Assembly (NCBI RefSeq): GCF_017874255.1
Contig: NZ_JAGGLD010000006.1
Coordinates: forward strand, 121,947 to 185,946
Reading direction: 5' to 3'
DNA length: 64,000 nt
From: Paenibacillus shirakamiensis
GTDB taxonomy: Bacteria; Bacillota; Bacilli; Paenibacillales; Paenibacillaceae
The notes under the pieces are model-generated. The model did not search any database and was not told the DNA's origin. It worked only from the letters and a program-made list of their open reading frames with translations. Both the position numbers and the translations under genes were made by a program. Each line of letters opens with the position of its first letter. Position 1 is the stretch's first letter. Shown here piece by piece: positions 53,736 to 62,211 of the stretch.

Positions 53736-54812
53736 CTATTTAAAAAATAGAAAGTGTGTGGGCACCGGTCGAAGGGCTCCGTCAGAAGGGGTATTTACGA
53801 CCCTGCCATTCAAGATCAAAGAGGCAGAACCTCCTCCATCAAGATTATATGCGTTATATACGCCAAGATTATAGAGCTTATCCTGAAGTTCAGGTAAAGA
53901 GGCGCCTGAACTACCATTTTCGTTATAACCATCCACGACTACAACTAAAAGTTGATCATCTTTATAATTGCCAATAATAGTTCGAGGTGCGCGATAGGGT
54001 GAAGTTATCCATTGATCTGGAATTTTAGTTTTCATGCCATTTTGGATAAGAACAGGGACAAAGGTAGCTCCGAAGGATGGTTTCAAAGAATCAAGCTGAG
54101 ATTGACTACTAAATTTCCCTCCAATTAGCTGCCCCGTCTCATTAATTCCTACGAAGGATAGATCCTTAAAGCTGGGTTCGAATCCATTGATATATTTACC
54201 GTTTTGAATGGTTGTGCTTAAGGGGTATCGTTTGCCGCCCATGTCTGCAAAACCTCCGGCATTGATGCCAGCAACCGCTCCGGTGTGTTGTACGGCTTGC
54301 ATAGTTGTTACAGCAGTACCGGGTACGGTACCTTCTAAGGCCATTTTCATTGCTGATGGTTCTTTTAACTTAATCTTCATGGCATAGGCTCGGTAGTCGC
54401 CCGGATTGAACTTATATAATTCGATTCGAATCTTATTGCTCTGCACAATCTCAATGGGGGACAGACCAATCTGTTGTACAATTCTTCGATTATAGATGAG
54501 TTCAGGCTTTGCAGCTACGGAAGATGAAGCATGTACAACATGGGTAAAGGTCTCGTTAGTTTGCTGATAAAGCATTGCTGTTTTGCGAATTGTAGCGGTA
54601 GTGTATTTTGCGGCTCCTTCAGCCACTGACAGCGTCTCCGAAGTGGTCTTCAATTTCTGTTGAAGCTCCATGTTAGTAGGCTCAAGTACGATAGCTTCAG
54701 GCTTCCAATGTATCTGCATAGACCCTAGCAGCAGTAATGCAAGAAAAAGCCCGAAGAATGGAGCGAGAATCAATAAAAAAAGTCGGTTTATGTGTTTGGT
54801 ATTCATGTTCAT
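53736..54812 (-). CDS. Membrane-anchored phosphodiester glycosidase family protein (NAGPA domain)
   Basis: A 358-aa protein with an N-terminal membrane helix (LFLLILAPFFGLFLALLLLG) and an outside NAGPA domain. Motifs: VAGINAGGFADMGGKRYP, VVVVDGYNENGSSGAS and YNLDGGGSASLILNG, which hold the active-site residues of N-acetylglucosamine-1-phosphodiester glycosidases. Probably acts on sugar phosphodiesters in the wall or on exopolysaccharide. It overlaps the upstream coiled-coil gene by four bases (ATGA). Confidence 0.88.
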   Translation of the reverse strand: MNMNTKHINRLFLLILAPFFGLFLALLLLGSMQIHWKPEAIVLEPTNMELQQKLKTTSETLSVAEGAAKYTTATIRKTAMLYQQTNETFTHVVHASSSVAAKPELIYNRRIVQQIGLSPIEIVQSNKIRIELYKFNPGDYRAYAMKIKLKEPSAMKMALEGTVPGTAVTTMQAVQHTGAVAGINAGGFADMGGKRYPLSTTIQNGKYINGFEPSFKDLSFVGINETGQLIGGKFSSQSQLDSLKPSFGATFVPVLIQNGMKTKIPDQWITSPYRAPRTIIGNYKDDQLLVVVVDGYNENGSSGASLPELQDKLYNLGVYNAYNLDGGGSASLILNGRVVNTPSDGALRPVPTHFLFFK

Positions 54813-55228
54813 TTGAGCAGATCCATTTTGTTTTGAAGAAGGCTGAGTTGTTTTTTGACTTCATTGAGTTGTGTGTATAGTTTGTTGCTATTGTCTGTCT
54901 TGTTGCTAGCATTATCCTTTGTGAAAGTCAGTAGTTCATTAAAGGACTGGACCTTACCATCAAGCTCCTTAACTTCTTTGGAGAGGGAATTCATTTGAGC
55001 GCTATAGTCAGATTTGAACTGATTGGACTGTATTCTCCATTTGGCATCCAGTTCTGACAACATCGTTTGTTTGAGATGCTGACTATACATATAGGTGGCG
55101 CCAACACCTAAACCTATAAATACGATCCAAATTACTAAAAATAATTTTACGTTTGCTCCCTTGCTTGCAGAGCTCCGTGTTCCAGGCCGAGTGGATACCG
55201 GCTCAGTACCATAGGACAAGTAACTCAC
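54809..55228 (-). CDS. Single-pass membrane protein with extracellular coiled coil
   Basis: 139 aa: a short cytoplasmic tail, one helix (VKLFLVIWIVFIGLGVGATYMY, residues ~27-48), then a long heptad-patterned helical region (SLSKEVKELDGKVQSFNELL; TQLNEVKKQLSLLQNKMDLL). It does not match a named family that I know. The four-base overlap with the NAGPA gene implies a stable partnership; it may form an oligomeric scaffold for that enzyme. Confidence 0.72.
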   Translation of the reverse strand: MSYLSYGTEPVSTRPGTRSSASKGANVKLFLVIWIVFIGLGVGATYMYSQHLKQTMLSELDAKWRIQSNQFKSDYSAQMNSLSKEVKELDGKVQSFNELLTFTKDNASNKTDNSNKLYTQLNEVKKQLSLLQNKMDLLK

Positions 55229-55417
55229 CTCAAGTCTAGCAAATTTCTGTTTTTTCCCATTTCATTCTATCATTGTGATGGTGGCGATGCAAAAATGTTG
55301 GAAATTTTCATGAATTTCCATACACACTAGATTCATAGGATATTGTGGTTATAAAGTCTGTCCTTACGCATATAGATTTTAGAATAGAAGGAAGACAAAA
55401 CCCGAGGAGGAAGTGGA

Positions 55418-56623
55418 TTGAATCCATGGTATGACGCTGAATTGAACGTTGAAAATATCATTCGGCTGGATGAAGAAAAAGCGGATCCTACCTTTGTTCG
55501 GAACGTGTTGGACTCCTTGATTCATACACCCATAATCATGAGGTATGCAGAAGAACACATCATCTCTAATCATCAGGCTTTGGCGTCTTGGTTATTTCAT
55601 GCATGGTTGGGTTTTCCTAATTCTCAACAGAAGGGCGAGCAAGACGAAGCTTCAGGCAATGACTCGATCATTCTAACATCGGGCCGGAAAGAAGGAATTC
55701 TTCGCGTGTATGAGGCTCTGTTGAAGCCAGGTGATGTGATGATTACGATGAACTCTCTAGATACTTATATTGTGGAAAAGATTAAATCATGTGGTGCTGT
55801 AGCTGTTCAGCTATCGATTCAAAATGATAAGGGGTGGGCACAGTTTGAATCATTGCTCTTAACTAATCCACCTGCCTTTGTTCATATCCGAGTTGAAGAT
55901 AATCAGAGTGCCTATGCGGTGAAAGGTAGCGGGGGATTAGTGGTAGAGAGCGAATTTGTTAGATTCATAAAGTTACTTCATCATAGGGATATTCCGATTC
56001 TAGTAGAGTGGGAAAGGAATGAAGCACCGTTATTCAATGAGGAGGAGCGGCGTACCTCTCTATACAACATTTGTCAAGATTCAGGATTTGAAAAAAGGAT
56101 TGAAATTGGATCTTTAGCCGAACATGGCCTATCTCTAGGATGGGTGCGGGGGGAGGAGTCGTGGATATCCCATTTGGGGCTTCTCTCTAATGTGCAAGAG
56201 AGAAGGTTGAAGATCCGCGGTCCGCAACTCGCGGATCCTGAGGTACTGCTTGCGCCGGATTTCTCCTGGCGCAAGTACGCCTCGGCCTTGAACCGCGAAT
56301 ATCGATCGCGGCAAGCCGAGGCGCTTGCTTGGCTTGAAGACGGTGGCGGTGTTCTCGCCACAGCCTTCAAGCACCAGCCTCCCGGCAGCGGGCGTTACCT
56401 GTGGGGAACGCTGCCGGAAGGCTGGGACAGCGCCGCGCTGCTGCGCGCTGCGCGGATTCACGGCGCCACGTTCCACGTTGGCGCCGTAGATCTTGCGTCC
56501 GCGGCGGAGCCTTCGCGGACGCTGCGCCTTAGCGTTGCGGCGGTGAGCCGCGAACGCTTGCAGGTGGGCCTCGCGCGCATTGCCGCGGCGGCCGCCGAGT
56601 TCACAGCACGGTGGGACGTATAG
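55418..56623 (+). CDS. Aminotransferase class I/II-fold protein lacking the PLP lysine
   Basis: 401 aa, TTG start at 55418 with GAGGAGG upstream. The layout is that of a MocR-type aminotransferase domain without the helix-turn-helix: TSGRKEGILRVYEALLKPGD (residues 88-106), a small-domain ending TLRLSVAAVSRERLQVGLARI. Where aminotransferases read GSFSK-TLAPGLRLGW, this has GSLAEHGLSLGW (residues 231-242): the Schiff-base lysine is absent and the loop shorter. The VVDN/YP-type Asp-Tyr pair is also not evident. It may be a non-catalytic regulator. From about base 56215 (residue 267) the sequence turns very GC-rich. Confidence 0.7.
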   Translation: MNPWYDAELNVENIIRLDEEKADPTFVRNVLDSLIHTPIIMRYAEEHIISNHQALASWLFHAWLGFPNSQQKGEQDEASGNDSIILTSGRKEGILRVYEALLKPGDVMITMNSLDTYIVEKIKSCGAVAVQLSIQNDKGWAQFESLLLTNPPAFVHIRVEDNQSAYAVKGSGGLVVESEFVRFIKLLHHRDIPILVEWERNEAPLFNEEERRTSLYNICQDSGFEKRIEIGSLAEHGLSLGWVRGEESWISHLGLLSNVQERRLKIRGPQLADPEVLLAPDFSWRKYASALNREYRSRQAEALAWLEDGGGVLATAFKHQPPGSGRYLWGTLPEGWDSAALLRAARIHGATFHVGAVDLASAAEPSRTLRLSVAAVSRERLQVGLARIAAAAAEFTARWDV

Positions 56624-56648
56624 TCCCCGTGCTGTGAACTCAGCGGCC
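56590..56648. repeat. Long inverted repeat across the stop codon
   Basis: GGCCGC-C-GAGTTCACAGCACG pairs with CGTGCTGTGAACTC-A-GCGGCC, with an inner GGGAC/GTCCC stem. The stop codon at 56621 lies in it. No T run follows. Confidence 0.75.
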
Positions 56649-56723
56649 AGATGAGAGCCATAGGCTTCCTCATCTGTACGTTCTTTTTTATACTTCATCG
56701 TCCTAGTTCTTCATCTGAGACCT

Positions 56724-57022
56724 AACATTCCAGAATTCATATTCCAGATTTCATCATCAGAGGTCCTGTCATTCCAGATCCCATGTTCCAGATTTCAACA
56801 TCCGAGATTCCATTAATTCCACATCGCCTCGTCTTAGATTCAGCACCCAAGATTCATCATAGGAGCTCTCGTCGTTCCAGATCGCATCTTCCCAGATTTT
56901 CATTACTTTAGCTTCATCATTCTAGATCCTATCACCGTATATTCCATCATCCCGGATTCCACGATTTTAGATTCAACATCCAAAGTTCATTATCCCAGAC
57001 TCCATGACCTCAGATTCCTTTT
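56724..57022. repeat. Degenerate short repeat tract (CAGATTTCATCAT-like)
   Basis: This gap of about 450 bases holds many imperfect copies of ATTCCAGATTTCATCAT (for example at 56731, 56745, 56777, 56791, 56895, 57010), T/C-rich on the plus strand. Spacing is irregular and no gene is open through it. Confidence 0.7.
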
Positions 57023-57079
57023 CAATTCTGTTACACTTTCCTATCGTTCTACTTTGCCGTAGATCCAAACCACTCTTCT

Positions 57080-57868
57080 TCACCATGATGACTCATCTGC
57101 ATGACTCTCATCTTCACTATCGCCGATAACCTCGGCCATTTCGGCAAAAAGGCGATGGCTTGCTGTAACCTGATCATATCGTTGCAGTGCAGCTTGTCCC
57201 TCAGGAGTTAGAGCGTAGAGCCCACGGCTTACACGGTTGAACCAGCCGTAGTAGTTATCCCGCAACATGGCCGCGGCTTTGCCGATACCGCTTAGATCGC
57301 GAACTTGCCTTGGAGCCATCGGCTCCGTGCTCTGAGACATGACCGTAGCTAGCTTCAGAGCGCGTTCTCGGTATGCTGTCACTAACTTCGTTCCTCTACT
57401 TCCTCCTACATTATAATCTCCACTGCGTTCGTGGAATTCCGTAACAAGTTTGGAGACACGATTTTTGATAGGTTTCACCCGATTAGAGCTAGCCGTTCCA
57501 ACAGAAGGGGTACATAACACTTCAACAAAAGCCGCTTTGGTTTTATAGTGAGTCACCGTAATGAGACCGAGGTCCAGTCTTTGACAGAGCTTTATAATTT
57601 CGCTCCACTTTTGACTATGTGCACCTTTCTTCGTCCGGTTCCGTTCCACGGCTAGATAGACGAGGGGACTAAGCTTCTGTCGCTCTAATCCCTGAAGAAG
57701 GAGAGCAAGATTGAATATTCTTTTCATTTCTACAATTAAGGGTTGATCCTGTCCAGGCAGGAATCCCACGAGATCACAGTGTCGGACTTCACTCTTAACA
57801 GTATAACCCTGCGCTTCGAAATGCTGTTTTAGCGGAAGGTACAGTTCAGTTTCATGCTGTACAGCCAT
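57080..57868 (-). CDS. DUF2161 protein with PD-(D/E)xK nuclease-like core and winged-helix tail
   Basis: A 262-aa protein. The N-terminal ~110 residues carry a PD-(D/E)xK core: HFEAQGYTVKSEV, then HCDLVGFLPG (Asp) and LIVEMKRIFN (Glu-x-Lys). The C-terminal half (MAPRQVRDLSGIGKAAAMLRDNYYGWFNRVSRGLYALTPEG) looks like a winged helix. This fits the DUF2161 family, annotated as putative phosphodiesterases; no activity is known to me. AAAAGGAGC precedes the start. It is divergent from prkA. Confidence 0.85.
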   Translation of the reverse strand: MAVQHETELYLPLKQHFEAQGYTVKSEVRHCDLVGFLPGQDQPLIVEMKRIFNLALLLQGLERQKLSPLVYLAVERNRTKKGAHSQKWSEIIKLCQRLDLGLITVTHYKTKAAFVEVLCTPSVGTASSNRVKPIKNRVSKLVTEFHERSGDYNVGGSRGTKLVTAYRERALKLATVMSQSTEPMAPRQVRDLSGIGKAAAMLRDNYYGWFNRVSRGLYALTPEGQAALQRYDQVTASHRLFAEMAEVIGDSEDESHADESSW

Positions 57869-58082
57869 TAGTTTGCTCCTTTTTACTAGGTAGATAAATT
57901 ATATCATAAGGGTTGCAAAGGCTTTCCTGCATCTCCTAAAAATCACTTCTACAAAATCGTCAATTAATTGTACAAAGTCGCATAAGTATGTAATATCCTT
58001 TTTTACACTTTACGGATAATGCGTGTACTGCTCAGACGGTAAAGATTGCGAGTTCATATCGGAAGCACAGGAGGTACCAAGC

Positions 58083-59978
58083 ATGGATATTTTTGAGCGC
58101 GTAGCAGCATATCGGGCAGAGAGCGATCGGTTGGCTTGGAGCGGTACTTTTAAAAATTATATTGAATTACTCAAAAAGGACCCATCTCCCGCCAAAACAG
58201 CTCATGCCCGAGTATATGACATGATCGAGTCCTATGGCGTAGAAGAAGTGAATGGACATAAGCAATATAAATTTTTTGAGCAGGAGATCTTTGGCTTAGA
58301 TCGAGCGATTGAGAAGCTGGTCGAAGAATATTTTCATTCTGCTGCCCGTCGTTTGGATGTACGTAAACGGATATTGCTTTTGATGGGTCCGGTTAGTGGA
58401 GGCAAATCGACGCTGGTTACTCTGTTAAAAAGAGGACTTGAGAAATACTCTCGCACCGATAAGGGGGCGATTTACGCAATCGAAGATTGCCCCATGCATG
58501 AAGATCCACTTCATCTTATTCCCCATGAGCTTCGCCCAGATTTTGAGAAGGAGCTAAGCGTAAGGATCGAAGGCAATCTTTGCCCGGTGTGTCAATTACG
58601 CGTCAAATCAGAATATGGCGGAGATATCGAGCAAGTCCGTGTAGTCCGATTGGAAATATCTGAAGATGCCCGGGTGGGCATTGGCACATTTAGTCCCTCG
58701 GATCCCAAATCTCAAGACATAGCTGATCTGACAGGGAGTATTGATTTTTCAACCATTACGGAATTTGGATCGGAGTCTGACCCAAGGGCCTACCGATTTG
58801 ATGGAGAGTTGAACAAAGCAAATCGAGGCCTGATGGAATTCCAAGAAATGCTGAAATGCGATGAGAAATTTTTGTGGAACTTACTCTCATTAACCCAAGA
58901 GGGGAATTTCAAGGCAGGTCGGTTTGCTTTAATTAGTGCGGATGAATTAATTGTAGCCCACACGAACGAATCGGAATACAAGACATTCATTGCAAATAAG
59001 AAAAATGAAGCATTGCAATCTCGTATGATTGTTATGCCAATTCCGTATAATCTTAAAGTTTCACAAGAAGAGAGAATCTACGCCAAGCTGATAGGACAAA
59101 GCGACATGGGTCATATCCATATTGCCCCGCATTCCCTGAAAGCCGCAGCCATTTTCTCTATTCTATCTCGTCTGAAAGAATCCAAAAAACAAGGTGTAGA
59201 CCTGCTGAAGAAGATGAGACTTTATGATGGTGAAGAAGTGGAAGGATACAAAATCGCGGATCTCAAGGAATTACAAAATGAATATCTTGATGAAGGCATG
59301 TCAGGTGTAGACCCGCGTTATGTAATTAACCGGATTTCCAGTGCGCTGATTAAGCAAGATTTGCAGTATATTAACGGACTCGACATTTTGCGTGCGATTA
59401 AAGATGGGCTAGATCAGCATGCGTCCATTACACGTGAAGAACGTGAACGTTATCTCAATTTTATTGCTATCGCACGTAAGGAATATGATGAATTAGCCAA
59501 AAAAGAAGTGCAGAAGGCATTCGTATACTCATTTGAGGAGTCTGCCCGTACACTATTTGAGAATTATCTAGATAATATTGAGTCCTTCTGCAACTGGTCC
59601 AAGATACGCGACCCCTTAACCGATGAGGAGATGGACCCAGATGAGCGCTTAATGCGTTCTATCGAGGAGCAGATTGGTATTTCGGAAAATGCAAAAAAAG
59701 CATTCCGCGAAGAAATTCTGATTCGAATATCTTCTTATTCACGCAAGGGGCGGAAGTTTGAATACAATGATCATGAACGCCTGCGTGAAGCAATTGAGAA
59801 GAAGTTATTCATTGATTTGAAAGATATCGTGAAGATTACAACTTCGACCAAAACGCCGGATGAGAGTCAGCTCAAACGGATTAATGAAGTCATAAAGAGA
59901 TTGGTGGACGAACATGGCTACACGCCGGGCTCGGCCAACGAACTGCTGCGCTATGTGGGTAGCTTGCTTAATCGGTAG
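58083..59978 (+). CDS. prkA: AAA+ serine protein kinase PrkA
   Basis: 631 aa from the ATG at 58083, after ACAGGAGGTACC, the same length as B. subtilis PrkA. The AAA+ domain has P-loop GPVSGGKST (residues 102-110), and the C-terminal third is the PrkA kinase-like domain. The conserved DIADLTGSIDFSTI and FEYNDHERLREAIEKKLFIDLKDIVKI segments are present. PrkA acts in the mother cell during sporulation in B. subtilis, where both kinase and protease-like activities were reported. It faces away from yhbH-spoVR, with which it forms a conserved triad. Confidence 0.96.
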   Translation: MDIFERVAAYRAESDRLAWSGTFKNYIELLKKDPSPAKTAHARVYDMIESYGVEEVNGHKQYKFFEQEIFGLDRAIEKLVEEYFHSAARRLDVRKRILLLMGPVSGGKSTLVTLLKRGLEKYSRTDKGAIYAIEDCPMHEDPLHLIPHELRPDFEKELSVRIEGNLCPVCQLRVKSEYGGDIEQVRVVRLEISEDARVGIGTFSPSDPKSQDIADLTGSIDFSTITEFGSESDPRAYRFDGELNKANRGLMEFQEMLKCDEKFLWNLLSLTQEGNFKAGRFALISADELIVAHTNESEYKTFIANKKNEALQSRMIVMPIPYNLKVSQEERIYAKLIGQSDMGHIHIAPHSLKAAAIFSILSRLKESKKQGVDLLKKMRLYDGEEVEGYKIADLKELQNEYLDEGMSGVDPRYVINRISSALIKQDLQYINGLDILRAIKDGLDQHASITREERERYLNFIAIARKEYDELAKKEVQKAFVYSFEESARTLFENYLDNIESFCNWSKIRDPLTDEEMDPDERLMRSIEEQIGISENAKKAFREEILIRISSYSRKGRKFEYNDHERLREAIEKKLFIDLKDIVKITTSTKTPDESQLKRINEVIKRLVDEHGYTPGSANELLRYVGSLLNR

Positions 59979-60011
59979 TAAGTGAGCTAGAGGTAGCAGT
60001 AGTAAGAAGCC

Positions 60012-60135
60012 AGAGAACTAAAACCCGAACCCGAACCCGAACCCGAACCCGGATAGAACTAGAACAGAATCGAGAACAATAACAATAACAATAACAAGAA
60101 CAAAAAACAAAACCTGAACCTGAACTCGAAATCTA
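60012..60135. repeat. Hexanucleotide repeat tract
   Basis: Four exact CCCGAA units (60024-60047) plus a variant, then AATAAC units (~60075-60100), then two CCTGAA units (~60113-60124). All share a six-base period. Confidence 0.85.
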
Positions 60136-60178
60136 AGAGTCTTAGGTTAAGAAACAAAATAGTGGTTTCGAAAAACTA

Positions 60179-60212
60179 TAGCCGTTTTCTCCATGAGAGA
60201 GAACGGTTTTTC
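60179..60212 (+). terminator. Terminator after prkA
   Basis: AGCCGTTTTCTC and GAGAGAACGGT arms around CATGA, then TTTTT; 200 bases after the stop, behind the hexamer tract. Confidence 0.75.
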
Positions 60213-60295
60213 TATCTGTTTAACGTTTGTGTTTATCAGAGCCAAAGTTCAGAACACTTGCTCTTTTGCGAAAAAACTTATTCTATCGAGAAAGA

Positions 60296-60530
60296 AAGAA
60301 GCAATTAAATAAGTAAAAAGTAAGTAAACAGTCAAGTAAGTAAATAATCAAGTAAAAAAGTAGGTAAAAAGTAGGTGAAAAAGTAAGGGAAAAAGTAAGT
60401 AAGTAAGCAATCAATCAATCAATCAAGTAGGTAAAAAAGTAAGGGGAAAAGTAAGCAATCAAGCAATCAAGCAAGTAAATAAGTAAATAAGTAAATAAGC
60501 AAGAAAGCAAGAAAGCATGAAGCAAGTAGC
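60296..60530. repeat. Tetranucleotide-period tract (AAGT / AATC / AAGC)
   Basis: About 235 bases built from AAGT, AAAT, AATC, AAGC and AAGA tetramers, for example AAGTAAGTAAGC, AATCAATCAATCAATC and AAGTAAATAAGTAAATAAGT. The plus strand is almost free of C-rich or T-rich runs. Confidence 0.85.
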
Positions 60531-60724
60531 TTATAGGCAAATGCTATTCATTTCCTTTTTCGGAAGAGCTGTCAATCTAAAGTAATCTATTAAACTTCTT
60601 ATTAAATTTGGATAAAACTCCTATTTCGTTACCATCTACATAACAGGCTAATCTCTAGGCTTAAAGTTATTCTATGACTCCTAAGATCCTTGACTTTAAC
60701 TCATAAGACACCTGTACAGAACAT

Positions 60725-60757
60725 AAAAATCCCTCCCGCCTAAGGCAGAAGGGATAT
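60725..60757 (-). terminator. Terminator after spoVR
   Basis: On the minus strand ATCCCTTCTGCCT-TA-GGCGGGAGGGAT followed by TTTTTATG. Confidence 0.8.
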
Positions 60758-60762
60758 CATTT

Positions 60763-62211
60763 TTAAGTAAACTTCCTATAATGCTTCGTACCATCATAAG
60801 TGAATACAGCCTTTTTATCGTCGATAACGGTTTCGAGATGTACCGTTCGGCCCCATAGCTGATGTACATAGGGAAGGGTGCGCTCCAAATATTTCAAATC
60901 AAGTTCTGTGCCTTCGAATTGGTGCTTTAGCACAAGTTCTCCTGTTCGCTGGAAATCTCCATCTTGAACAACAATATAAGGAGAACCTCCATTAACCCTA
61001 GAATAGACAAGCTGATCTCGGATGTTTTCCCAAGCTTTATCTGTGATCTTCCATTCTGGGCCTTGTTTTTCGAATACATACAAATCAAGATCGCGGGTCA
61101 GATCCTTGGTAAGATAGCTGCGAATAAAGGAAGTATCCGAATCGAGTTCTCGGACTTCGAACATCTTTTCGCGCCCTTTTCCTGGACTTCTTCCATAACG
61201 CTCTTGTTCCTCTAGTGTAGGTTTATCCCATCTGCGCTCGATATCTTCAAATATTTTCAATCCCAAGTAGTAAGGGTTCAGGCTTTGCGTGGAAGGCTGC
61301 ACTACCGAAGAGTTCAGCTTAGCGAATTCTATAGTCTCTTCACTGGTCAGATCTAATTCACGAACAATACGCTGATGCCAGTAGGAAGCCCAGCCTTCAT
61401 TCATGATTTTGGTCTCCATCTGTGGCCAGAAATAGAGCATTTCTTCCCGCAGCATACTCATAATGTCTCGTTGCCAGTCTTCAAGTACATCTGAATACTC
61501 CTGAATGAACCAGACTAGATCCTTTTCAGGGGAGGGCGGGAATGGAGCAACACTAGAGGGGCCATCAGTAAGAGGGGGAGATGTATCGTTATTTTGATCA
61601 TCTAATCGCCACAGATCATCATAAGGGCCCTCATGAACTATTTTCTTGTGAGCATCTTTTTGTTCTTGTATACGCGCATCGGTGTAACGGCGTTTCTCCA
61701 GTCTGCGTGGCTTGATTAGTTGTGGATCGACATGCTCTTGAATCGCGAGTACCGCATCCATAAAGGCTTCTACAGCATCTTCACCATGCACCAGCTCATA
61801 TTGACTGATTCGCTCAGCGGTGGCTGACATGCTGTCTACCATATTGCGATTAGTTCCAGAGAAACGCAAATTATTCTTGAAAAAATCACAATGCGCCAGT
61901 ACATGCGCCACAATGAGTTTGTTTTGGATTAGGGAATTGCCATCTAGCAGGAAAGCATAGCAAGGGTCGGAATTGATAACCAATTCGTAGATCTTGCTCA
62001 GTCCAAAATCGTATTGCATTTTCATCTTATTAAATGATTTGCCGAAGCTCCAATGGCTGAACCTTGTGGGCATGCCATAAGCACCGAATGTATAAATAAT
62101 ATCCGAAGGGCAAATTTCATAGCGCATTGGATAATAATCTAGCCCGAACCCATCCGCAATCTCCATGATCTCCGCTATGGCATGTTCTAATTTCTGCAAA
62201 TCTTGATTCAT
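60763..62211 (-). CDS. spoVR: SpoVR-family sporulation protein
   Basis: 482 aa, the normal SpoVR length. Conserved segments: [35 protein letters not shown] near the N-terminus, [41 protein letters not shown] and [11 protein letters not shown]. In B. subtilis it affects spore cortex formation. The start overlaps the yhbH stop (ATGA), so the two are translated together. Confidence 0.96.
   Translation of the reverse strand: MNQDLQKLEHAIAEIMEIADGFGLDYYPMRYEICPSDIIYTFGAYGMPTRFSHWSFGKSFNKMKMQYDFGLSKIYELVINSDPCYAFLLDGNSLIQNKLIVAHVLAHCDFFKNNLRFSGTNRNMVDSMSATAERISQYELVHGEDAVEAFMDAVLAIQEHVDPQLIKPRRLEKRRYTDARIQEQKDAHKKIVHEGPYDDLWRLDDQNNDTSPPLTDGPSSVAPFPPSPEKDLVWFIQEYSDVLEDWQRDIMSMLREEMLYFWPQMETKIMNEGWASYWHQRIVRELDLTSEETIEFAKLNSSVVQPSTQSLNPYYLGLKIFEDIERRWDKPTLEEQERYGRSPGKGREKMFEVRELDSDTSFIRSYLTKDLTRDLDLYVFEKQGPEWKITDKAWENIRDQLVYSRVNGGSPYIVVQDGDFQRTGELVLKHQFEGTELDLKYLERTLPYVHQLWGRTVHLETVIDDKKAVFTYDGTKHYRKFT

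Larger units (their letters stand above)
59979..60762. other. 780-base gap of simple-sequence DNA between prkA and spoVR
   Basis: No gene seen. It holds a hexanucleotide tract (60012-60135), the prkA terminator, a tetranucleotide tract (60296-60530), about 180 bases of ordinary AT-rich DNA and the spoVR terminator. Confidence 0.8.

Noticed and set aside
56135..56698. Open frame of 187 codons on the minus strand opposite the aminotransferase-like gene
   Set aside because: It lies in the GC-rich segment where stop codons are rare by chance. It has low-complexity Arg/Ala/Gly composition, no good ribosome binding site, and the plus-strand frame has recognisable family signatures.
56724..57022. 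Possible CRISPR array
   Set aside because: Repeat copies differ from each other, spacing is irregular, there are no unique equal-length spacers, and no cas genes are nearby.
60296..60530. Possible coding tract or replication-origin iterons
   Set aside because: The period is four bases rather than three, stops occur in the frames, and units are too short and varied for iterons; no replication gene is adjacent.
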